The notes under the pieces are model-generated. The model saw only the letters and a list, made by a program, of their open reading frames with translations. It had not been told where the DNA came from and ran no database searches. A DNA stretch of 64,000 bases from Pseudalkalibacillus salsuginis (GTDB lineage: Bacteria > Bacillota > Bacilli > Bacillales > Fictibacillaceae), in the NCBI RefSeq assembly GCF_021646685.1, contig NZ_JAKJHW010000008.1, positions 1 through 64,000 of the forward strand, read 5' to 3'. Positions 48,217 to 56,755 of the stretch are shown one piece after another; position 1 is the first letter of the stretch; each line of letters starts with the position of its first letter. The position numbers were made by a program, and so were the translations under genes.

Positions 48217-49569
48217 AAGCATTGTAGAAGCGTATCAAGACGGCTCCTCGGTTACAGCCAGAGAGAAAATGCTATCTGCTTTTTGTTTATTAATCGTGCT
48301 ATTAACCATGTTTTCGGTTAAACAGTTTGTTAGGGTATTGGGAATGTTTTTTTTAATTTCTGGTTTAATTATGCTGTGGGTTAGTCATGCGACTTGGATA
48401 GAGTATATTGGGGCTTTTGGTCCGATGCTTGATCTGATACTATGATTACATTAATCCCTATATTAGGAATCCCCATTAAAATTGGCAGGTATAGTGATGA
48501 TATTACAACCATCATACAAAGAAAAGTAAAAACCTCCGGCTATCTTTATTCAATGACATCGGGGATATCTTATTTTTTTAGCATTTTTATGAATTTAGCT
48601 ACATTACCAATGATGTATCATTCTATCAAACCAGCACTTCCTGGCTTTTTTGTTAAGTATGAAGATCAGTTTATGAGTAAAGCCATTACACACGGCTATG
48701 TAATGCCATTAATGTGGGCTCCAGTTACACCAATTGTAGGAATCGTAATTAGCGTCACAGGTGTGAATTGGATAACTATTCTTCCATACATTTTACCTTT
48801 AAGCCTATTTGGACTATTATTAGATTGGTGTTTAGGTATACGGAGTAATAATAGAAGAGTCAGCTTATCAACCAAAGTGTCAAACAATGAAATGGCTGCT
48901 GCTGTTGAAAGAGGCGTTCATACGACAAAAAGGATATTCCACATCTTTTGGGCCATTCTTTTATTTAATGTTGTTATTTCAATAGGGGAATTTCAACTAC
49001 CTTATTCATTTATTACTCTTGTATCGTTACTAGTCATTCCATTTGCTTTTATATGGTCTATATTCTTGAAAAAGAAAGAAGAGTTTAAAGCCAATTTACT
49101 AATGCATATAGATTCTTTTTCGATTAAAATGAAAGACCAATTTTATATTTATTTATCGGCTGGCTTCTTCATATCTTGTCTTAAAATATCCGGTACTAAT
49201 GATTTGCTAAATAGTTGGATCGGCCAGTTTAGAAATATAATAGGAGTAGACTTCTTTTTAATAGTATTACCCCTTATACCTCTGGTTTTTGCTTTTTTAG
49301 GGCTTCACCCAGCTGTGACAGTGACTATTATGGCAGAATCTCTGAATCCAGAAATTTTAGGGATTTCTTCTCTAATTTTAACTGTGGCGATGCTTGCAGG
49401 TGCTGTGTCCGCTTTTTTGGTTGGTCCATTTAATGCTACAGTTGATCTCATGTCAAGTATAGTAAAAGAAAGTTCATTTAAAGTAGCTCAGTGGAATATG
49501 TCCTTCACTAGTTTTTATATTGGTAGCGTAATGGTCTATTTATTTTTATTACAACGTTTCCAAACTTAA
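48213..49569 (+). pseudogene. Decayed multi-pass permease gene
   Basis: Two frames encode one membrane protein. A first ORF with no valid start (FSSIVEAYQDGSSVTAREKM, then LSAFCLLIVLL...) ends at 48,441 after GPMLDLIL. The next frame begins at ATG 48442 with MITLIPILGIPIKIG and runs 375 residues with about nine helices (GLHPAVTVTIMAESL, AFLVGPFNATVDLMSS). Continuity of the DLI-TLIPILG reading indicates a frameshift, and the 5' end abuts the EamA terminator, so the gene is also 5'-truncated. Substrate unknown. Confidence 0.6.
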
Positions 49570-49805
49570 TTCCTTTTTAAGTTTATGGAGTGGAATGGAA
49601 AGAATTATACTCTCGATGTATTAAGCTGTGAACCTGCTCTGCATACGATCGGGTTACTGATCCACCACTACTGTGTCGCCCCCAGAGATGGGTTTGAAGT
49701 ATTTTGAAAATATAATGAAGTAAAATCGGGTTGAAGTTGTCTGTTAAGAAGGTCCTCCACGAGAGGGCCGTGTTTGTTTCTATAAAAGATTGTGGTGGGG
49801 GAAGT

Positions 49806-50726
49806 ATGGAAATCATTTATATTTTTATCAATATTATTATTCCTGTTTTCCTTCTTATTGGAATCGGGGTTGTAATGCATAAATCATTTCAACTGGATCT
49901 TTTCACTTTGGCTAAGCTGAACATATACTTTCTAAGCCCTGGCTTTGTACTGGTGAACCTCTATGAATCTTCTTTCTCTATTGGCCTACTAGGAAAAGTG
50001 ATATTGTTTTTTGCGGTGTTCATCTGCGTTTTGTATGTTCTGGTCCAGCTTATTGCCAAGGCAGGGAGGTATAGCAAAGGTGTAAGGGGGGTGTTTACGA
50101 ATAGTGTACTTCTTTATAACTCAGGCAACTATGGAATCCCTGTGAACGATCTGGCTTTTAAGCAGGACCCGGTTGCAGCAACTATACAAGTTATCGTGAT
50201 GACGTTACAGAATGTCTTTTCTTATACATATGGAGTATTTTCATTGAGAGCGGTGGAGGAAGGAAGAGGACGTGCCATGATCGGCTTACTAAAAATGCCG
50301 GCGATTTACGCTATGTTTCTCGGAGTTCTCTTAAACGTGGGAAATGTCAAGCTTCCTGATTTTATCATCAAGCCCGGGGAATATGTCGCGGATGCCATGG
50401 TCGGAATCGCATTGATCACCCTCGGAGCACAAGTGGCGCAGCTGACATTTAAATTTAAATTGCTTATTGTTTATTTTAGTTTAGGAGTACGATTGATTGT
50501 GGGGCCAGTACTTGCGGGTTTAATCATTTGGGTTCTAGGCTATGAGGGATTGCTTGCCCAGGCTTTATTCATTTCATCAGCGATGCCTAGCTCTGTAAAC
50601 AGTGCAATTATCGCACAGGAATACCGCGGTGAACCAGAACTGGCTGCTCAAATCGTATTAGCGTCAACGGTATTTAGTATGGTGACCGTTACGCTCACCA
50701 TTTATTTCTCACAGCTGTTGTTTTAA
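49806..50726 (+). CDS. AEC (auxin efflux carrier) family transporter
   Basis: 306 residues, about ten transmembrane helices. YNSGNYGIPVNDLAF and SSAMPSSVNSAIIAQEY are the conserved AEC crossover segments. Bacterial members export or import small organic anions such as malate or malonate. The frame is open from 49731, but GTGGGGGAAG and helix onset support ATG 49806. No linked metabolic gene indicates the substrate. The 236 bp upstream hold nothing I recognise. Confidence 0.85.
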   Translation: MEIIYIFINIIIPVFLLIGIGVVMHKSFQLDLFTLAKLNIYFLSPGFVLVNLYESSFSIGLLGKVILFFAVFICVLYVLVQLIAKAGRYSKGVRGVFTNSVLLYNSGNYGIPVNDLAFKQDPVAATIQVIVMTLQNVFSYTYGVFSLRAVEEGRGRAMIGLLKMPAIYAMFLGVLLNVGNVKLPDFIIKPGEYVADAMVGIALITLGAQVAQLTFKFKLLIVYFSLGVRLIVGPVLAGLIIWVLGYEGLLAQALFISSAMPSSVNSAIIAQEYRGEPELAAQIVLASTVFSMVTVTLTIYFSQLLF

Positions 50727-50728
50727 CT

Positions 50729-50809
50729 TGGGGAACTACCAAAGGCAGAGACGTATTGAACAAAGCCTCAGTCATTAATGCGATAGAAGAAGCAAAAGTT
50801 CAGGCGTAA
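50729..50809 (+). pseudogene. Short 3' coding remnant
   Basis: In one frame directly after the AEC stop, 26 codons read WGTTKGRDVLNKASVINAIE and end in AKVQA and TAA. This is protein-like but has no start, so it is probably the tail of a lost gene joined here by recombination. Family not recognised. Confidence 0.35.
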
Positions 50810-50932
50810 GGGGCTGTCCCAAAACAATAATGTCAGACACCACCACACAACATGTTGTTTCAAAAACACACTTTTTCTCAAAATGTTGCTAGGGACGGTG
50901 AGAGTCAGACACTAATGGGACAGCCCCTTTTT
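50810..50932. repeat. Long-range hairpin repeat with GTCAGACAC motifs
   Basis: Outer arms GGGGCTGTCCC and GGGACAGCCCC are 96 bp apart and followed by TTTTTT. Inside are TGTCAGACACCACC, GGTGAGAGTCAGACAC and a palindromic ACAACATGTTGT. Such elements are dispersed in several Bacillaceae genomes as I recall. It may also terminate transcription from both sides. Confidence 0.7.
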
Positions 50933-50970
50933 TACGTTTCGTTAGTGACATAAAAACCTACGCTTGAGTT

Positions 50971-52518
50971 TTAATCATAAATGGAGTCAAAGTGTTTTAT
51001 TTCTATATTTTCAAAAGTTGCGGGGCCTCCTTCAGAATATAGTGTGATGTTCTTATCCTCTAGTGGAGGGAACACCTGATTGGAGTGTACCACTTTACCG
51101 TCATCTATAAATACTTCAACACTTGTTTTATCTACAAGGATCTTTAAGTGAACCTTTTTTTGACTTGGATCAAAAGGAGCAATACTTTCTATATACTTAC
51201 CACTTTCATCTGGCTGGTCTGTTGATTTTCGATTGACATAAGAGTACTGGTCCTTTGGTGAAAGACCGACGTCCACATGACGCGTTTTGTCGGCTGATTC
51301 CCGAAGACGCAACCCTACGTTCCCGATCTTCGACCAGGATATCTCTGCTTCGATCTGGTAAGCCGTACCAGTTGCCCCAATTGTTTTTGAGCCGTCGACC
51401 TCGATTTGTTGATAAGAATCTGAGGAATCTGTTAATTGATTTAGTTTTTCTAACGGCTGTGAACCCAAGTAATAGGAGTCCTCATCACCTTTTTTTAATT
51501 CTATTTTTCGAACGATGGAATCCAATCCGTTAAAGTCTTCCTGGAGGGTAGGGGTATGGTCTGCGTATGCCCAATTGTTCATCCAGGCTAAAGCATATCG
51601 GTGGCTGAGCTGATTATCACTTGTCCCATCTTCAAACGTAACGCCGCCGTACCAATCGAAACCGTAATCCAGCCATTCAGGCTCTTCGTGATCGGGGATA
51701 AATTCATCACCATTGTAATTACCGACCCAGTAAGCATAAGTATTCGGCTTTCCGATCGACTTGCCATTGGCACTTACGCCCAACACCCATTTCAGTGTTC
51801 CGTCGTTTGCCCGCATCTTATACAAGTCCGGACATTCTACGAGTCCAATATCTTTTGTCTGAAATCCACTGGTGTAATTCCAGTCTTTTAGGTTTTTCGA
51901 TTCATAAAAACCAATTTTTGTTCCTTCGGCCATGAGCATGACCCATTTCTGTTCTCGGTCATCCCAGATAACTTTAGGATCTCTGAAATCTTCAGCTCCT
52001 GGGTTGGACATTACCGGATGGTCACTATAGGAGGTAAACGTTTGGCCTCTATCCGTACTGTACCAGAGATACTGTTCCTGCTGTCCATTTGCAGAAGGCT
52101 GGGTAACGAGTGCTACTACAGCCTCTTCTCCAAAGCCGGCTGTATTATTTTGGTCTACCACAACAGAACCTGACCACGGATCCCCGTTTTCATTCGTGTA
52201 TTTAGGAATAGCCACCCCTTCATCTTTCCAATGGACTAAATCTTTAGAGGTCGCATGACGCCACTCTGTTCCGTTACCTTTGGGATAGTTTCGGTTATAG
52301 AGATAATAGTAGTGATATTTCCCATCCAGATAGATTGGTTTTTGCGGGTCATTCTTCCTGTTATCCGGAGCTGTAAAATGATAGTCTGCACGATACGTTT
52401 CCTTATCTTGTGGTTCTTTTTCCCTATGGTCTGGTCGCTCAAAGATTAAAAACAAGCCAATGATCAAGAAAAAGAGAAGCGATCCAGCCAGCCATTTTCT
52501 TTGATTCTGCTTTAGCAT
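50971..52518 (-). CDS. levB: GH32 endolevanase (LevB-like)
   Basis: 515 residues. Residues 8-25 form a signal anchor (KWLAGSLLFFLIIGLFLIF). The GH32 five-bladed propeller has NDPQKPIYLDGKYHYYY (nucleophile Asp), FRDPKV (Asp transition-state stabiliser) and VECPDLY (acid/base Glu), with a C-terminal beta-sandwich (VEVFIDDGKVV). Length and position next to sacB match B. subtilis LevB, which cuts levan into levanobiose/oligosaccharides outside the cell. ATG 52518 follows GGTGAGC. Confidence 0.88.
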   Translation of the reverse strand: MLKQNQRKWLAGSLLFFLIIGLFLIFERPDHREKEPQDKETYRADYHFTAPDNRKNDPQKPIYLDGKYHYYYLYNRNYPKGNGTEWRHATSKDLVHWKDEGVAIPKYTNENGDPWSGSVVVDQNNTAGFGEEAVVALVTQPSANGQQEQYLWYSTDRGQTFTSYSDHPVMSNPGAEDFRDPKVIWDDREQKWVMLMAEGTKIGFYESKNLKDWNYTSGFQTKDIGLVECPDLYKMRANDGTLKWVLGVSANGKSIGKPNTYAYWVGNYNGDEFIPDHEEPEWLDYGFDWYGGVTFEDGTSDNQLSHRYALAWMNNWAYADHTPTLQEDFNGLDSIVRKIELKKGDEDSYYLGSQPLEKLNQLTDSSDSYQQIEVDGSKTIGATGTAYQIEAEISWSKIGNVGLRLRESADKTRHVDVGLSPKDQYSYVNRKSTDQPDESGKYIESIAPFDPSQKKVHLKILVDKTSVEVFIDDGKVVHSNQVFPPLEDKNITLYSEGGPATFENIEIKHFDSIYD

Positions 52519-52605
52519 ATCAGTTGCTCACCGCTTTTATAATGGATTAATTGAAAAGAAAAGAAAATGCCTAGAGAAGTCGGCATTTTCTTTTCATCCT
52601 AAAGC

Positions 52606-54066
52606 TTATTCTTCATTTATTGTAAGTTGTCCTTGTTCGAGGATTCCATCTTCTATAACGGAAGATTTAGGTCCTTTAAGGTCCAGCTTAAAGCTTGGAG
52701 AGAAAGTAGACTTTTTGTCTTCAAAATACCCTCTATTTGTCATATAGCTTGTAACAACAGTTTCATCGCTATTTTCTTGAGGGATTACATAGTGTGCGTA
52801 ATTCCATGTCACATCATTTGGATCGAGGTCATGGTGTAAAACAATTCCCGTTTTGTTCATCGGCTTGTATGGACCAGTTAATGAATTCGACACATATCCC
52901 AACATGTAGATATCTTCATCATCAATGCCATCAATCGTCATTTTAGATCCGCGTGAACTTGTGAATAAGTACCATTTACCATCTTTTTTGAAAATGTTTG
53001 GACGTTCAATTTCATCCGTAACAGTGTTGGAAGCAATCAATGGGTCCATTACGTTCTTTAGTGTATAATCATCGTTGATTTCGATGATGCCGATCGCTCC
53101 GTTCGCCAGTTCAGCAAACTCTCTTTTCGGACTTTCTAACAGTTTAGCTTTTTCATCCTGGAAGTATTTTTCGCTTTTGCCATAGTATGCTTTGTTGTAA
53201 AGGGATTCTTCTCCAGAGTAGCCAAAGTCAGTTCCTGTATTGGCTTCAAACACCAGGTATTTACGGCCATTTTCTTCTACGTAGTGAGGGTCTCTTAACG
53301 TATGGTTTTCATTATAGTTAATATCCCCATTTCCAAAAGCCTGGTTGACATTTTGATAAACAGACCCATCGCCGCCTTCAAAAATTGACTTATGATCTTC
53401 GACGCCATCCACATTAAGAGTGCCTTGTTTTGGTTCAGATACGTTAACTTGCGCAGTAGTTAGCGTCTGTTTACCGTAAAGCTCCTTTTCTTCATTAAAT
53501 TCTGTACGGTTGGTGTAGAATAAGCGAATTTCTCCATCAGAGGTGAAGGTAGCGGAACCGGACCACTCTTCTGACTGATCTTTCAAATATTTATCGTCAG
53601 CTTTGTATTTATCTTCATCGTCGAATACACGTCCAGCGTTCTTCCACGCATCGATTGATTTCTCATCTGCTTTCTTATAGAACATGTAAATGAATGTGTC
53701 GTGTGCATTTTTTGGGTCACCTGCTAAACCGAATAGGATATGGTAGCCATTGTATTCGGCCACTGTACCGTCCGCGTTTTGGAGCGGCCATGTGTCCCAA
53801 ACATCCATTTTAATTTCATTTCCGTTCTCGTCTGTTTTTGTAGCTGATGGAATGTTTTGAATGTTAGATGCGTCAAATTCAGGGACCGCATGATCATCGT
53901 GCTGCTTAATCATGTCCGCCATATCAGAACGCGTGATGTGGGAAATTCCGTAATCTTCTTTATGGTCCCGGGAATCAGCATGCGCGATCAATCCTTCCCC
54001 TCCTGCCAGAATTGCTGTGCTAAGCATGACTACTGTAGCTTGTTTGGCCAATCTTTTTACGTTCAT
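52606..54066 (-). CDS. sacB: Levansucrase (GH68)
   Basis: 486 residues with a signal peptide (cleavage near AHADS, residue ~30). It polymerises the fructosyl unit of sucrose into levan. Catalytic triad motifs: VWDTWPLQ (nucleophile Asp), LRDPHYV (stabilising Asp) and DEIERPNIF (acid/base Glu). WSGSATF and AEYNGYHILFGLAG are also conserved. AGGAGG before ATG 54066 rules out the upstream in-frame ATG 54099. levB lies 87 bp downstream. I see no sacT/sacY-type antiterminator stem in the leader, so control is probably by the adjacent two-component system. Confidence 0.95.
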   Translation of the reverse strand: MNVKRLAKQATVVMLSTAILAGGEGLIAHADSRDHKEDYGISHITRSDMADMIKQHDDHAVPEFDASNIQNIPSATKTDENGNEIKMDVWDTWPLQNADGTVAEYNGYHILFGLAGDPKNAHDTFIYMFYKKADEKSIDAWKNAGRVFDDEDKYKADDKYLKDQSEEWSGSATFTSDGEIRLFYTNRTEFNEEKELYGKQTLTTAQVNVSEPKQGTLNVDGVEDHKSIFEGGDGSVYQNVNQAFGNGDINYNENHTLRDPHYVEENGRKYLVFEANTGTDFGYSGEESLYNKAYYGKSEKYFQDEKAKLLESPKREFAELANGAIGIIEINDDYTLKNVMDPLIASNTVTDEIERPNIFKKDGKWYLFTSSRGSKMTIDGIDDEDIYMLGYVSNSLTGPYKPMNKTGIVLHHDLDPNDVTWNYAHYVIPQENSDETVVTSYMTNRGYFEDKKSTFSPSFKLDLKGPKSSVIEDGILEQGQLTINEE

Positions 54067-54130
54067 ATTCTTTCCTCCTATATTTTTTTTGCGGATCATT
54101 TTTTCGTTTTTCCGCTGTTTGACAATTTAA

Positions 54131-54159
54131 ATTATAGGGGGGATGGGCGGATCTGGATA
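54131..54159 (-). promoter_or_regulatory. Possible activator-dependent sacB promoter
   Basis: Minus-strand TATAAT (54,131-54,136) lies ~65 bp upstream of sacB with no good -35 17 bp away (TATCCA), as expected of a promoter needing a response regulator. Confidence 0.4.
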
Positions 54160-54234
54160 TGGAGGATATTGATTGGAATTTAGCTTTGATTTGATATATA
54201 GGATTTTTGTTCTATTTTGGGGTGAGGAAAGAGT

Positions 54235-54276
54235 GAAAAAAGCCCTGGATAGGACTTACTGAGCCTTTTCCCAGGA
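54235..54276 (-). terminator. Terminator of sensor operon
   Basis: On the minus strand CCTGG (54,275-54,271) and CCAGGGC (54,248-54,242) pair around the stop region of the binding-protein gene, followed by TTTTTT. Confidence 0.6.
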
Positions 54277-55521
54277 CTTTTGATATTCTTGTAATAGGTG
54301 TTCCTTATTAAGTTGGTTCTTTATATATTGTTGTGTGGCCGAACCAAATTCTTTTCTTACTCCTACTGGAAAATCAAACCAGTTGGAGGACAACGTTTGC
54401 CCTTTTTTATAATACTGTATGATTTGATCGGCAAGAGGACCTGAATTTTCCGGCTCGATATGCTTAAAAGCGGGAATGAATTTTAAGTGTTCGGTTAAGT
54501 ATCGTTTTCCTTCTTCAGAGGCAACCATCCAGTTTAAAAATTTTTTTGCTTCATTCTTTTTTTCTTCTGTTGTCTGTTTATTGACTACCCAGTAACTAGG
54601 TGTGTTAACGACTAAGGATTCCTTGTCCGGATCATCATTAATGGGAATAGGGATAATGCCGATGTTCATATCGGGGGATTGCTGGTCGATCATAGGCTGT
54701 ATCCAGTTGCCCTGCAGGATAATCGCTGCATCTCCAGCTGCAAAAGTATTTACTTCCATACTGTAGTCTGTCGAGAGTGGTTCATTGCTTCCATATTCTA
54801 AAGTGACATCCAACAAATGGATGAGGTCCTTGAATTTCGGATTGTTGGGAATCGTTTCCTTCCCTTCATTCAAGTTTTTTATAAAAGCAGCTGGGTTATC
54901 CTGCTGGGCAAATGCGATATTCAAAAGATGGTCACCCAATTTCCATTTCTCATAGTAGCCAGTGGCAAAAGGTGTAATTCCTGCTTCTTGCAGTTTCTCA
55001 GCGGTAACTGTCAATTCAGTTAGTGTAGCAGGCATTGCCTTAATGCCTGCCTGCTTAAATAAATCTTTATTATAAATGAAGCCGTATCCTTCTAGGTTCA
55101 TTGGCATTCCAAGTACTTTACCATCAAATCTCATCGGCGTTAATGTATCTTCAAGTGCATTCTCTACCCATGGCTGATCAGATAGGTCTTCTAAATAGTC
55201 GCTCCAAACTTTGGCGTTTTCATACCCGGGGTTTGTGAAAATATCGGGACCATTACCTGCAGCAATTTGGGCTTTAAGATCAGAAAAGTCATCCATCGCC
55301 CCACCGACCGTGTAGACTTCTATATTTACTTTTGGATGATTCTTTTCATAAGCCTGGACCATTTGCTCAAACTGTGAAGCAATCTCTACTTTTGGATTTC
55401 TTACTTTTAGTGTAATTTCCTGCTCTTTTATTGGTGTTTCTTTTGTCTCAGACTTTGACTGACATGCTGAAAGAGATAGGTTCAGCGTTCCGATTAAACA
55501 TAAAAGTAAGACTTTTTTCAT
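54256..55521 (-). CDS. Extracellular sugar-binding lipoprotein (sensor-type)
   Basis: 421 residues. Lipoprotein signal MKKVLLLCLIGTLNLSLSAC (lipobox LSAC) and an ABC solute-binding family 1 fold (NGPDIFTNPGY, PMNLEGYGFIYNKDLF, FAAGDAAIILQGNW). GAGGTGACAG precedes ATG 55521. No permease or ATPase is linked. Instead it is in an operon with a YesM/YesN-type two-component system, 16 bp after the regulator gene. This suggests it delivers a sugar signal (sucrose, levan oligosaccharide or fructose) to the kinase rather than importing it. Confidence 0.85.
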   Translation of the reverse strand: MKKVLLLCLIGTLNLSLSACQSKSETKETPIKEQEITLKVRNPKVEIASQFEQMVQAYEKNHPKVNIEVYTVGGAMDDFSDLKAQIAAGNGPDIFTNPGYENAKVWSDYLEDLSDQPWVENALEDTLTPMRFDGKVLGMPMNLEGYGFIYNKDLFKQAGIKAMPATLTELTVTAEKLQEAGITPFATGYYEKWKLGDHLLNIAFAQQDNPAAFIKNLNEGKETIPNNPKFKDLIHLLDVTLEYGSNEPLSTDYSMEVNTFAAGDAAIILQGNWIQPMIDQQSPDMNIGIIPIPINDDPDKESLVVNTPSYWVVNKQTTEEKKNEAKKFLNWMVASEEGKRYLTEHLKFIPAFKHIEPENSGPLADQIIQYYKKGQTLSSNWFDFPVGVRKEFGSATQQYIKNQLNKEHLLQEYQKSWEKAQ

Positions 55522-55537
55522 TCTGTCACCTCTTTTC

Positions 55538-56722
55538 TTATTCCGTAAACGATCTGCTGACAAATTGCTGTTGTCTTTTGTTTCGAAACTCAAAAGGTGT
55601 GATGCCTACGACCTTTTTGAACAGTTTTGAAAAATATTTCTCATCTTGATAGCCTAGCAATAAAGAAATCGAGTAAATGGTTTCTTCTGTTTCTTTTAAC
55701 CAAATTTTAGCCTGGTCAATTCTTAATTTCGTAATATATTTAGACAAAGGCAATCCGGTTTCTTCCTTGAATTTCCTTGAAATATGTTCTCGGCTGAAGA
55801 AGAATAGGTTGGATAGTTTCTCCAAACTCAACTCCTCCATATAAAAATCATTTACATAGGAAACGATATCCTTTATTCGGCGGGGGGTATCCAAATCATC
55901 CATTCTATGATTTGACCGATACTCGTGATTATCGATGGCTGTTTGTAAAGTTTGATAGGAGCTTGGAATATCCGTTAATGAATATAATCGCTCACCACTC
56001 ACAAGTCGAACAGGTATATCAAATTCTTGACTCATCCATTCTTCTATCGTTAGCCATTCGTCTTTAATACTGATGACAAGACAAAGATTTCGATCAAAGT
56101 GTAGGGAAAACGCATTTCCTAATTTTCTTTGAACGAGCATGTCTGCCAGTAAATCAACATAAGGATCAGGATGATGCATTTGATAAAAAGAAATTAACGA
56201 TAATTCATATTGATCAGCAGTAGGGAGGTAAGGGAGGATGTCATCTGGTTCAAAAGCTTCCCCCATGCAAGCCGCTGTCATTATTTGATTGAGCCACAGC
56301 TTTTTTAAGTCTTTATCGACTGTTTGATCCGAATGTCGGGATTTTTGGTCATTCTTCCAGCTTTCCACTGCTTCAGATAACGTTTTGTTAAAGGGCTCAG
56401 GTTCAATCGGCTTCAAAAGATAATCGAAACTGCTGTATTTAATCGCTTGGCGCATAAATGAATAATCGTTGTACCCTGTAATGAATATGACCTTACCGGG
56501 ATAGGAAATGCCGTCGAGCCATTCTATGATATCTATTCCGGTCATTCCTGGCATTTTAATATCCGTAAAAATCAGTTCAGGTTGAGATTCATCAATAATC
56601 GTTTTTGCTTCTTGACCATCTCTTGCTTCTAAAATTTCAGTTATGCCGTGCTGGTCCCATTGTCCTAAATAGCGTAGGACGTCGCGTACATTCATTTCAT
56701 CATCAGCAATTAAAGCCTTCAA
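55538..56722 (-). CDS. YesN-type response regulator (receiver plus AraC HTH)
   Basis: 394 residues. Receiver domain residues 1-120 with ADDE, the phospho-acceptor Asp in LIFTDIKMPGMTG and the conserved Lys in LLKPIEPE. A middle region precedes the C-terminal AraC-type double helix-turn-helix (LEKLSNLFFFSREHISRKFKEE and DEKYFSKLFKKVVGITPFEFR). GGAGGG seven bases before TTG 56722 supports a TTG start. It probably activates sacB-levB from the adjacent promoter. Confidence 0.88.
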   Translation of the reverse strand: MKALIADDEMNVRDVLRYLGQWDQHGITEILEARDGQEAKTIIDESQPELIFTDIKMPGMTGIDIIEWLDGISYPGKVIFITGYNDYSFMRQAIKYSSFDYLLKPIEPEPFNKTLSEAVESWKNDQKSRHSDQTVDKDLKKLWLNQIMTAACMGEAFEPDDILPYLPTADQYELSLISFYQMHHPDPYVDLLADMLVQRKLGNAFSLHFDRNLCLVISIKDEWLTIEEWMSQEFDIPVRLVSGERLYSLTDIPSSYQTLQTAIDNHEYRSNHRMDDLDTPRRIKDIVSYVNDFYMEELSLEKLSNLFFFSREHISRKFKEETGLPLSKYITKLRIDQAKIWLKETEETIYSISLLLGYQDEKYFSKLFKKVVGITPFEFRNKRQQQFVSRSFTE

Positions 56723-56755
56723 AAGCTATCCCTCCTACGTATATGAAACTGGCTA

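Noticed and set aside
54067-54255. Ribonucleic antiterminator (sacR-type) in the sacB leader
   Set aside because: The leader is only ~65 bp from the likely -10 and I see no terminator hairpin with a T-run before sacB.
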